A stretch of 64,000 nucleotides of DNA. Origin: Trichomonas vaginalis G3 (Eukaryota; Parabasalia; Trichomonadida; Trichomonadidae). Both the position numbers and the translations under genes were made by a program. Positions within the stretch are counted from its first letter, which is position 1. Every line of letters starts with the position of its first letter. Shown here piece by piece: positions 56,383 through 64,000 of the stretch. The notes below the pieces were generated by a model. It ran no database searches and was not told where the DNA came from. It was given only the letters and a program-made list of their open reading frames with translations. The stretch is from contig NC_067203.1 in the NCBI RefSeq assembly GCF_026262505.1, forward strand, positions 22,611,411 through 22,675,410, written 5' to 3'.

Positions 56383-58161
56383 TTAGATAAAAGCAACAGC
56401 CCATATCTTAGCGGCGGCATCTTCACCGACTGTAAGTAAGTGGGTCTCATCGATCCAGTAAGCGTCGTTGATTCTCTGCTGGTGGGCGCGCTCTACTACG
56501 ACGTAGCGTCTCTTCTTCTCGAGAGACCACTGGCGGATTGTGCGGTCAGCGGAGACTGTGATGAGGTGCTGTCCGTCCTTTGCGAACAAAATCTTTGTAA
56601 CTGGAAGTGAGTGAAGTGACCATCCAGTGTGAATTTCCTCCTTGAGGTTGTCGCGTGCCCAAACTGTGATATCCTTGCGGGCGGCAGCTGTTGCGACCTT
56701 TGTTCCGTCAGCGGAGTAAGCGATTGCGACGACATCTGAATCGTGGCCCTTTGCCTCTCCAAGGACAGCTCCCTTTGGATCGATGAAGACTGTAGCACCC
56801 TTTGGTCCTCCGATGCAGATTTCCTTGAATTCTGGGTGAACAGCGACAGCTGTTGGGCTGAATGGTGTAGCGATCTTTGTGAACTCGCCGTCGTGGAGGA
56901 GGAGAAGTCCTTCCTGGTTGTGGACAAGGAAGTCATCGCCAAAGTTGTAAAGTCCCTTAATTGGAACCTTGGCATTGAGTGTCTTCTCCTGATTGCCATC
57001 GGCAACCTTGTAAACAGTGATTGTTGCATCAGCGCGTGCTGCGTAGAGGTGTTCTCCGTCCTTGGAAAGAGCGAGAGCAATAACGTGTGGTGTCTTGACT
57101 TCTACACCCTCTGGATTGGCAGAAGCGTATGGAGACTGTCCGAACTTGCGGAAGAGAATCATACCGCGTGTATCTGCTGTGACGAATCCTCCTGGGATGA
57201 GGCAAGCAGATGTGATAGCGGCAGAGTGGGCGCGCTCTACGCGGACTTGGCCGTTCTCGAGGTAGTTGAAATCACCGTTGAGTGAGAATGAAATCTTGTA
57301 TTTCTTTGTCCAGAGTGTACCGGCTTGTTGCTGCCAGATTTCACTGCCGATCTTGTACTCCTCGGCGACAGATCCGTCGGCGATGTTGATGACAAGAGCA
57401 CGGCCATCTGTCAAGGAGATCAAGCCTTGCTTGGAATCTGGGCTGAAGGAGATGCATGTTACGCCGCATGGGAACTGGAAGACGTTGATCTTGGTGGACT
57501 CCTTGCCGTCGTAGATGCAGACCTTGCCATCAAGGCCGGTTGTGGCATAGACAGATCCGTCTGGAGCGAAACGTGCGCAGAGGACAAACTTCTCGTGGTC
57601 CTTGCAGGAGTGGTCGAATTTGAATGGTGGGCCCTTGTAGAAGACGTGTGTGAAGTCATCACCTGCTGTAACGAATCTGAATGGACGTGTTGGCTTAAGG
57701 CAGCCTGTGTTGACGACCTTTGTGTGGCCCATGACTTCGCCTTGTGCAGAACCTGTCTGAGCAGCAACAACACAGCCGAATGAGTTGTTTTGGCCTTGGC
57801 CGACAACAGAGATACGCTCGTTATCGCCAGTCCATGAGATATCGAAAATTGGGCCGGAAATTGGTCTTGTTTCAAGAAGGAGACCTGTTTCCATGCACTT
57901 TGGTTCCCAAATCTTGACATTGCCTGCTTCATCAGCAGAAGCGACCCAACGGCCGTTTGGAGAATATGTAGCAGCTGTTGTCTTGCCTTGGTGTCCGACA
58001 TAAACGTTAACGTCGAAGAGATTTTCTAAACCGACGATATAAACAAGGTTATCGATGCAATAAGCGCAAGTGTTTGTGTTATCGTTGGCGCTCATGAAGA
58101 AACCATGACCACGTTGTGGTGTTGGGTGTGGAGCATAGGTTGTTTCTGGAGTAACACTCAT
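56383..58161 (-). CDS. AIP1: Actin-interacting protein 1 (AIP1/WDR1), 592 aa
   Basis: WD40 protein. Start at MSVTPETTYAPHPTPQRGHG (58161), because AIP1 proteins begin with a similar PTT.RG-type segment and TTCACTTTTTGG places a TCACT initiator just upstream. The 21 codons further up are open by chance. WD units are seen throughout: GRWVASADEAGNVKIWEPK, GSVYATTGLDGKVCIYDGKE, GTKVATAAARKDITVWARD, GQHLITVSADRTIRQWSLEK and LLTVGEDAAAKIWAVAF. Length and spread fit the two seven-bladed propellers of AIP1, which works with cofilin to disassemble actin filaments. High GC content and strict codon choice set it apart from neighbours and indicate strong expression. The stop is TAAA, overlapping a possible UAAA polyadenylation signal. 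Confidence 0.9.
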   Translation of the reverse strand: MSVTPETTYAPHPTPQRGHGFFMSANDNTNTCAYCIDNLVYIVGLENLFDVNVYVGHQGKTTAATYSPNGRWVASADEAGNVKIWEPKCMETGLLLETRPISGPIFDISWTGDNERISVVGQGQNNSFGCVVAAQTGSAQGEVMGHTKVVNTGCLKPTRPFRFVTAGDDFTHVFYKGPPFKFDHSCKDHEKFVLCARFAPDGSVYATTGLDGKVCIYDGKESTKINVFQFPCGVTCISFSPDSKQGLISLTDGRALVINIADGSVAEEYKIGSEIWQQQAGTLWTKKYKISFSLNGDFNYLENGQVRVERAHSAAITSACLIPGGFVTADTRGMILFRKFGQSPYASANPEGVEVKTPHVIALALSKDGEHLYAARADATITVYKVADGNQEKTLNAKVPIKGLYNFGDDFLVHNQEGLLLLHDGEFTKIATPFSPTAVAVHPEFKEICIGGPKGATVFIDPKGAVLGEAKGHDSDVVAIAYSADGTKVATAAARKDITVWARDNLKEEIHTGWSLHSLPVTKILFAKDGQHLITVSADRTIRQWSLEKKRRYVVVERAHQQRINDAYWIDETHLLTVGEDAAAKIWAVAFI

Positions 58162-58957
58162 CCAAAAAGTGAATTCACAACCGTCACGTTTCAAAGGATT
58201 GCATTTTGAGATTGTCCAGATCATCCTCTCTGCTTCGAATATTGATACGCACTATGCTTATAGAGTGTTATTGAACTTTGTCCCAAAAAATATCAAATCA
58301 AATCATAAAAAGTTTTGAGTTCTCCACAAATCATCATTTTCTTCTGAAAATCGCGATCGACATATGAATATTTTGAATTGTTACTGATAGCAGATATCGT
58401 TTATGAAAATTTTCTTTCGATTCTTAGCGTTTTGAATTTCATTTTAATTCTTATTTGTCCTTTCAAGGATGTTTAACATTCGCATAACAAAATTTTACTA
58501 ATCTCTTGTGAGTGCAATATTCCAAAATGAGTAAATATCCTTAAAATTTCCAAAATTGAACAAATTATGATAATCCGGAATATAATCTAGAATATCTAAT
58601 AAATTCATATAGTAGCAACAGAATTCAAATCCGGAGTAAAAGTTTATGCAAAATTGAAGAAATTTTTGTTGAAATATTTGTTGAAATGTAATGTTGAAGA
58701 TAAATATCCGCATGATAAGTCCAGGACTTTAACAGATTAGGTCATATGGTCTTATCTTTTATTTATTTCAAATTTTGAAATTTAAAATATGATTTTGATG
58801 CAGATATAGAAAAGAAAACACCAGATAAATATAGTATTATTTAATAATAAACAAAGAATATAACATAAAACAATTATATAAAAAATATATTTGGAAACTA
58901 ACTTAGATGAACCCAAAAAAAATGAAATGTATCTCAATTATTGATACAAACAATAAA
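58162..58957. other. Host intergenic spacer including AIP1 promoter
   Basis: AT-rich. The AIP1 initiator lies at its left edge. No gene seen; a minus-strand frame at 58498-58713 is random in composition. Confidence 0.6.
58168..58172 (-). promoter_or_regulatory. Initiator TCACT of AIP1
   Basis: On the minus strand, TCACTTTTTGGATG: TCA(C/T)(A/T) 11 nt before the first coding base. Decides the AIP1 start. Confidence 0.65.
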
Positions 58958-60295
58958 TTACAAGATAGATTCGCTGATTGAATTGAGATATTCGTCGGCA
59001 CCTGAAAAATTAAATTCTCTTTGGTCGGCCTGTAAAGTTTCTATATCAGAAACGTCATCGCTATCTTCTCGTACGTAATATAATTCTTGAGCGATGAAAT
59101 CAGCGACAAGTGGGTCAGGATTACTTGGAGGAGCATCCTGTGTTAAGCTAAATGACAAATCCTTCAGAAGAATTTGCTTTCCGCATCGAGGACAAATTGG
59201 TAAATAAGTTGTACAAGCGCTTTCGAAAATGCTTGCGGCATCTATATGACAGGTCACGCCATTAACCGAATGCGATGCTGGAATTACGTCTCCAATCAAG
59301 GCAGGATTAAATTGTGGATCATTCTTGGATAAATTGGAAACTACGTCAACCCAGCTACGCCGCGTGACCATTTGTATTACGAAGAATGTTAATATATTAG
59401 AAACTTCCGGTGCGAGCTCAGTTAATATGTGGAATTTTCCTTGCATCGGTTCATTTGAATGGAGAACGAAACATTCGAACGTTTCTCCGAATTTAAATGG
59501 TTGTATTTCGCGTCTTTTGTCTTTATCGATTAATGCAACTTTTCCGCGAGCTGGAACGTTTTGTATTGTAAAAAAAGTTCCTATTATCATTTCATTTTGC
59601 TTTTTCTCTCTTGGAGATGGTATATACTCGAAACCATCCTTTTTCGTTCTATAACAAATAAAATATGAAGGATATGTTCCTTTTGTTCTTTGAAAAACAG
59701 CTGGTAAAGGCGGATCGCGAAATGCATTAATTGCTTCTGGTTTCATGAGCTGGTATTGAGAGATCATTTTAGCAGCATCAGGAAAACTTTGATTTAATTC
59801 AGTAATCATATCGATAAACATCGCAATTCTTTGGTCTTTCTTTTTCTGAGGTATGTTATATATTTTGAAGAATAAATCTGCTAACTCATCTGGTAATTTT
59901 GATAAAAGTCCTTTAATTATGTCTTGTGGCTGCTGTTGCTGCACCAAATATGGTTGATGATTAAATGCAAATTGCTGTGGAGGATATGGATGCTTTTGGG
60001 GTTGCTGTTTGGCTCGTTTTTTCGACTGTTGATTCTGTGGAGGCTGTTGTCCAGTGGGCATAACAGGCTGTGTCTGAGGAATTGGAGGTGGCTGTGCTGC
60101 CTGAGATTGTTGTTGGTTTTGTTGATACATTGCGTGATATTGATTAATCATATTTGGATTAAATTGCCTATATAGTTGAGATGCGTTCGTCATTTGCTGC
60201 CGAAACATTGGCTGGCCTTGGGGTATAGGAAATTTCGCATTTTGCATTGGCTGGTTTTCATTCGGCTGGTGGCCGTACAAATTCCCGCCATTCAT
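58958..60295 (-). CDS. PIAS/Siz-like protein with degenerate SP-RING, 445 aa
   Basis: ATG at 60295 (MNGGNLYGHQPNENQPMQNA). The first 120 residues are disordered, rich in Q, P and N, with a basic KKRAKQQPQKHPYPPQQ patch. A folded middle (about 150-330) contains PSYFICYRTKKDGFEYIPSP and GTFFTIQNVPARGKVALIDK, in the place of the PINIT domain of SUMO E3 ligases. Near 370-400, NGVTCHIDAASIFESACTTY then PICPRCGKQILLKDLSF follows the SP-RING pattern C-x-H...C-x2-C of PIAS proteins, with some zinc ligands replaced. The C-terminus is acidic. The best guess is a SUMO ligase-related regulator; whether it still acts as a ligase is doubtful. Confidence 0.5.
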   Translation of the reverse strand: MNGGNLYGHQPNENQPMQNAKFPIPQGQPMFRQQMTNASQLYRQFNPNMINQYHAMYQQNQQQSQAAQPPPIPQTQPVMPTGQQPPQNQQSKKRAKQQPQKHPYPPQQFAFNHQPYLVQQQQPQDIIKGLLSKLPDELADLFFKIYNIPQKKKDQRIAMFIDMITELNQSFPDAAKMISQYQLMKPEAINAFRDPPLPAVFQRTKGTYPSYFICYRTKKDGFEYIPSPREKKQNEMIIGTFFTIQNVPARGKVALIDKDKRREIQPFKFGETFECFVLHSNEPMQGKFHILTELAPEVSNILTFFVIQMVTRRSWVDVVSNLSKNDPQFNPALIGDVIPASHSVNGVTCHIDAASIFESACTTYLPICPRCGKQILLKDLSFSLTQDAPPSNPDPLVADFIAQELYYVREDSDDVSDIETLQADQREFNFSGADEYLNSISESIL

Positions 60296-60352
60296 GGAAA
60301 TATTTTTGATTTGATATCATTAAGAATATGCATTAAATCTTGATGTGAAAGC

Positions 60353-61614
60353 TATATTGTAATAAACAGAAATTCATCAAAAGTGACGGCTCTCAATTTT
60401 TTGACATTTGTAAATTCTAAATTGAATGAGAAAAATGAAATAATACTAAGCATAATACAATATTCTAGATTTTATTATAATTAGGAAAAAGTTAGTTTTG
60501 AGAGTACTTTTCATAGGCATATAGAATGAAATCTTCTGAAAAATAATATCACATAAACTCATATTATTTTCTAATATATAACTATTTTATATAAAAATCA
60601 AATTCAATGATCTTAAAAGCGAATGATAAACCTCAAAATTTACGAATATAATGAGTGGGAATATAATGCTTATCTATCATAAACCATATGAAATATCAAT
60701 TTTTGCTTTACGCCTAATTTTTGACGACAATAGCAAAAAATGTTAAATGTTAACACTCAGTCCATTTGAATATGAAAAAAAAATTGACTTTGATTAAAAT
60801 GTTTTTATTATCATGCAATTCTTCTTGCGACCAAAGATTTGAATAAAATTTCAAAAAATAAGATAGCTTAAAAATAATATACGGTAGTGTTTACTAATAG
60901 ATGAATAGTATATAAATTCTATTAAAATGGATTTGATCCAAAAAAATATATAAAATTTGATCATAAATAAAAATCGTTTTAAATTACTTCTTCATTTAAA
61001 TTATAACAATTATTTTTGGTTTTATATTTTTTTGGATCAAATCCATTTTAATAGAATTTATATACTATTCATCTATTAGTAAACACTACCGTATATTATT
61101 TTTTAAGCTATCTTATTTTTTGAAATTTTATTCAAATCTTTGGTCGCAAGAAGAATTGCATGATAAATAAAAACATTTAATCAAAGTCAATTTTATTTTT
61201 CATATTCAAATGGACTGAGTGTTAACATTTAACATTTTTTGCTAATTGTCGTCAAAAATTAGGCGTAAAGCAAAAATTGATATTTCATATGGTTTTATGA
61301 TAGATAAGCATTATATTCCCACTCATTATATTCGTAAATTTTGAGGTTTATCCTTCGCTTTTAAGATCATTGAATTTGATTTTTATATAAAATAGTTATA
61401 TATTAGAAAATAATATGAGTTTATGTGATATTATTTTTCAGAAGATTTTGTGTTCTTCTTCAAAATTTTATTTTTTAATTAAAAAAAATCTTTACAAAAT
61501 ATACATTTACTTTAATTAATATTTAAAAACGTGCTCTATCAAAAGTTCCAAAAATTCAATATTTTAGCTTTTCTGAGGTGTCACTTTTGATGAATTTCTG
61601 TTTACAACAATATA
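60353..61614. repeat. Long inverted repeat (foldback / MITE-like), about 1.26 kb
   Basis: Inner arms 60531-60950 and 61023-61446 are reverse complements over about 420 bp with few differences, separated by a 72-bp spacer. Outer 24-bp arms at 60364-60387 and 61580-61603 (ACAGAAATTCATCAAAAGTG core) are perfect, with TATATTGT/ACAATATA beyond them. The DNA between inner and outer arms (60388-60530 and 61447-61579) is not paired. This layout of perfect short ends plus a palindromic body resembles a non-autonomous foldback DNA transposon. A transcript would be a 420-bp hairpin. Confidence 0.9.
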
Positions 61615-61920
61615 TAATACAAACACAGCTTTTTATTAAATTTTTCCAAAATCATAATAACTTCAAATTGTTTTGAGATCATGATTTAATAGAAGAAATT
61701 GATAAAAAGTTAGATATATGCATAATTTGTAATTCTCAATAGTTAATTAACAATATATTTTCATAAGAATTTTATTAAGCCAAAGATACTAATTTTTGTG
61801 GTGATTTCGAAATAGTTTGACATAGACTAGAATTTGCGAATAGCTATTGTTTTATAATTTTTATTTTTATCTTAATGAAATTATATTTCAAAGGATATTA
61901 GTCTTGATAAAGGAGAATTG

Positions 61921-62073
61921 ATTAAAACCATACGAAACATAACAAAATATTTATTATAAATTCGAAAAAAATTCAAAATATAATAACAAACAATTGAATG
62001 AGTTAAAAAGTATACGAATAGTTAATGATTAAAATCATACGAAACATAACAAAATATTTATTATAAATTCGAA
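61921..62073. repeat. 46-bp direct repeat, two copies
   Basis: ATTAAAACCATACGAAACAT begins at 61921 and, with one difference, at 62028. Both run through ATTTATTATAAATTCGAA, 107 bp apart. They flank a short spacer next to the 3' end of the GT61 gene. Confidence 0.85.
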
Positions 62074-62146
62074 GGAAAAAAGAAAAATATTAAATTATTT
62101 TTCTTTTTTTTTATGAAAATATCAAATAAACATAAATATATTACTA

Positions 62147-63379
62147 TTATAGGTTATTCTGCCATTCTTGGTGCTCAATTGCGTACATCACTGCTTCAAT
62201 TGATTTAATTGCAGATTCATGAGGAAGAGAGCCTTTGTCTGCAGCGTGGTGTTTCATTCCAGGGACAGCAACCGTTATCATCCACTTATGTAACACTTTT
62301 GCGGCACATTCAGCTGGAGGATCGTTTAAATCGCCCAAACAACACACGATACCTGTGTTCTCAGCCATGAACATGCAGTTGATGATGCTAGAACCTGTTG
62401 GAGAGAAAAAGATTTTGATTGGAGAATATTGTTTCACGGCTTCTTCCAAACTCTTGTATTCTGCTAGTTCTCGGACATCTATATTCCCTTCGAAATGTTT
62501 TTGACATGCTTTGACGAGTTCTGGAAATTCCAAGATATGTCGATTTCTGTTCTTTGGACGATTGTAGAAGCCAAGGAATTCTGGTTTTACGTTTTCACAT
62601 TTAAATTTCTTCCTTATTGTTTCTGAAACTTTTGGTAATCCTTCAACAAAACAACCGTGAATTGATTCTGATGAAATTATCGTATGAAATCGCGAAGCAA
62701 ATATAAAGGATCTTCCAGGACATAATATTTTTGAATCTTCGATATCGAGTTGTGTAAGAAACTCTCTGTAAACACTTGAAGTTGATAATATTAAGAAATA
62801 TGAGTTCTTTCTGACTTCTAATGGTATGTAAACGAGATAAGAAAGGACATCTAAGACAAAGTGAGCAAATACATAACACCATTCATTTCCTAGACATATT
62901 AAATCATCAACTCTTTGAGTAACGGGTCCACTCTTAGTATTAAATCGAGGTACTCCAACCGTTTGTGGATATTGGATAATTGAACGTCCATCTGACCATC
63001 CGCCAGCTGGATTTACATAAACGTTTTGTAAAACGTAATAAGTAATGTTTGTTCTGGATAGTGATGAAAGTTGCATGAAGACCCACGCTGTAATTTTCCT
63101 TCCACCGACATTATTAACGTATTTATCAATTTTTTCTTTATTTCCTTGAATTATGAAGGATTTTTTGGTTAATGCTGTTTCGGGATAAAATGGAGTTGTA
63201 TCAATAAGATTTAAACTCTCTAAAACGACAAAATTCGTTAAACTTCCATCGAAAATAAATTCTATTCTAAGAATTATCGCAAAAGGAAACGCTAAACACG
63301 TCAAAAATAGAACCATTAAAGGCAAGACAACATTTTGCTTCCTTCTTCTCGGCGCGTCAATCACGATTCCTTTAAACAT
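62147..63379 (-). CDS. GT61-like (DUF563) glycosyltransferase, type II membrane protein, 410 aa
   Basis: ATG at 63379, after GTTTTGTTCAA. A short basic cytosolic N-terminus (MFKGIVIDAPRRRKQNVV) is followed by one membrane anchor (LPLMVLFLTCLAFPFAIILR), so the rest faces the Golgi lumen. The later half has GNEWCYVFAHFVLDVLSYLV with the conserved histidine region, then FYNRPKNRNRHILEFPELV and IKIFFSPTGSSIINCMFM. The R..R pattern and the SP.GS...N..F end motif are typical of the DUF563/GT61 glycosyltransferases. The substrate is unknown. Trichomonads build dense surface glycans, so a cell-surface role is plausible. Confidence 0.75.
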   Translation of the reverse strand: MFKGIVIDAPRRRKQNVVLPLMVLFLTCLAFPFAIILRIEFIFDGSLTNFVVLESLNLIDTTPFYPETALTKKSFIIQGNKEKIDKYVNNVGGRKITAWVFMQLSSLSRTNITYYVLQNVYVNPAGGWSDGRSIIQYPQTVGVPRFNTKSGPVTQRVDDLICLGNEWCYVFAHFVLDVLSYLVYIPLEVRKNSYFLILSTSSVYREFLTQLDIEDSKILCPGRSFIFASRFHTIISSESIHGCFVEGLPKVSETIRKKFKCENVKPEFLGFYNRPKNRNRHILEFPELVKACQKHFEGNIDVRELAEYKSLEEAVKQYSPIKIFFSPTGSSIINCMFMAENTGIVCCLGDLNDPPAECAAKVLHKWMITVAVPGMKHHAADKGSLPHESAIKSIEAVMYAIEHQEWQNNL

Positions 63380-64000
63380 TTGAACAAAACCAAAAAAATT
63401 TCAGAAATCTTTATTTCAGAATTTTTTTTATGTTTTATTTCATTTATTATAACAAATTTAATTCATATTTGGAACAAAAATTTATGTTATTGTTTCTGGT
63501 ATCATTTTTGATCAGGAAAATGAAATTATTTTTTCAAATCCATCGTTTCAGAACGAGTATTTGATGATATAGATTGCCTAAAGAATAGTATTTTGCTCTT
63601 CTACTTCTTTAGAAGATTTTACATATCAAGTTCATTCACCAGCACTTCACAAAAATAGAAGATATGCTAACTTCCGTTTCATAGCAGGAATTAGTTTTAT
63701 TAGATGATTCAACTTATTCAAAAGCTATGATACCGCATAGTGATTGTTTTATAAGGTCGGTGAAAGATGAAAACCATGTAAAACATTTTCAAATTATACA
63801 AAAATTTAGATTCAAAATGATAACAAAAAAAGTCATTTTTATTTTTTCTTGCAGCAAAATGAAGGATAGTTAGAAAAACATTATGTTTAGAACGATACCA
63901 GAAAGGAGAGTGAGGAATGCTTCTATTTTATCATATCTTCTAGCTTTTGTGGAGTTGGAGAAATGTTTCAAGAAAAATATAACGATGGATTAAAACACTG
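63380..64000. other. Host spacer upstream of the GT61-like gene
   Basis: AT-rich. No complete gene seen up to the window edge. Confidence 0.6.

Larger units (their letters stand above)
60296..62146. other. Host intergenic region, 1.85 kb, with foldback structure
   Basis: Contains the inverted repeat at 60353-61614 and a 46-bp direct repeat near 62000. No gene supported. Confidence 0.7.

Noticed and set aside
56496-58001. Overlapping frames on both strands of the AIP1 gene
   Set aside because: The GC-rich, biased codons of AIP1 create open shadow frames; only the WD40 frame has domains.

Overview
The window looks like nuclear DNA of a trichomonad, most probably Trichomonas vaginalis or a close relative. 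The host genes are intronless, sit in very AT-rich spacers and have 5' leaders of only a few bases. Several start just after a TCA(C/T)(A/T) initiator, for example at 27155 and 58168. A mariner with the TIRs and D,D34D spacing of the Trichomonas mariner family is present. Much of the DNA belongs to two large capsid-bearing elements of the Maverick/Polinton and Polinton-like virus kind, which are abundant in this genus.

Layout. 1-22467 is the right-hand part of element A, whose left end lies outside the window. 22468-27813 is host DNA with a small ubiquitin-fold-like gene, a tRNA-Glu(CTC) and the first two thirds of a tubby-like gene. 27814-52589 is element B, 24.8 kb, in the same orientation as A. 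It lies inside the tubby-like gene and is bounded by a 5-bp target duplication, ACCTT. The rest of the tubby-like gene is 52590-52889. Host genes follow to the end: a TBC Rab-GAP-like tail-anchored protein, a histone-fold protein, actin-interacting protein 1 (AIP1/WDR1), a PIAS/Siz-like protein and a GT61-like glycosyltransferase. A 1.26-kb foldback structure lies before the last gene.

The two elements share a core, in order: a small structural-like protein family, a phage-type fibre with a collar-like tip, a retroviral-type integrase, an amphipathic pVI-like protein, small unknowns, a packaging ATPase, an SF3/D5-like primase-helicase, a penton-like protein, a double-jelly-roll-type major capsid protein and an 1100-residue coiled-coil protein. 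I recognised no protein-primed DNA polymerase B, so replication seems to rest on the helicase, as in Polinton-like viruses and Tlr elements. Both elements are decayed, with roughly a dozen breaks in A and somewhat more in B. B also carries a mariner inside its capsid gene. The two copies still look highly similar, so the insertions are probably fairly recent.

The variable middle differs most. Element A has a 5-kb zone of KilA-N genes mixed with 25-bp tandem repeats, operator-like palindromes and inverted copies of a GC-rich hairpin segment that also lies inside a KilA-N reading frame. A gene cassette flanked by inverted repeats has opposite orientation in A and B. Element B has a different set of small genes there. 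This zone, and the nested terminal hairpin arrays of B, are the most unusual parts of the window.
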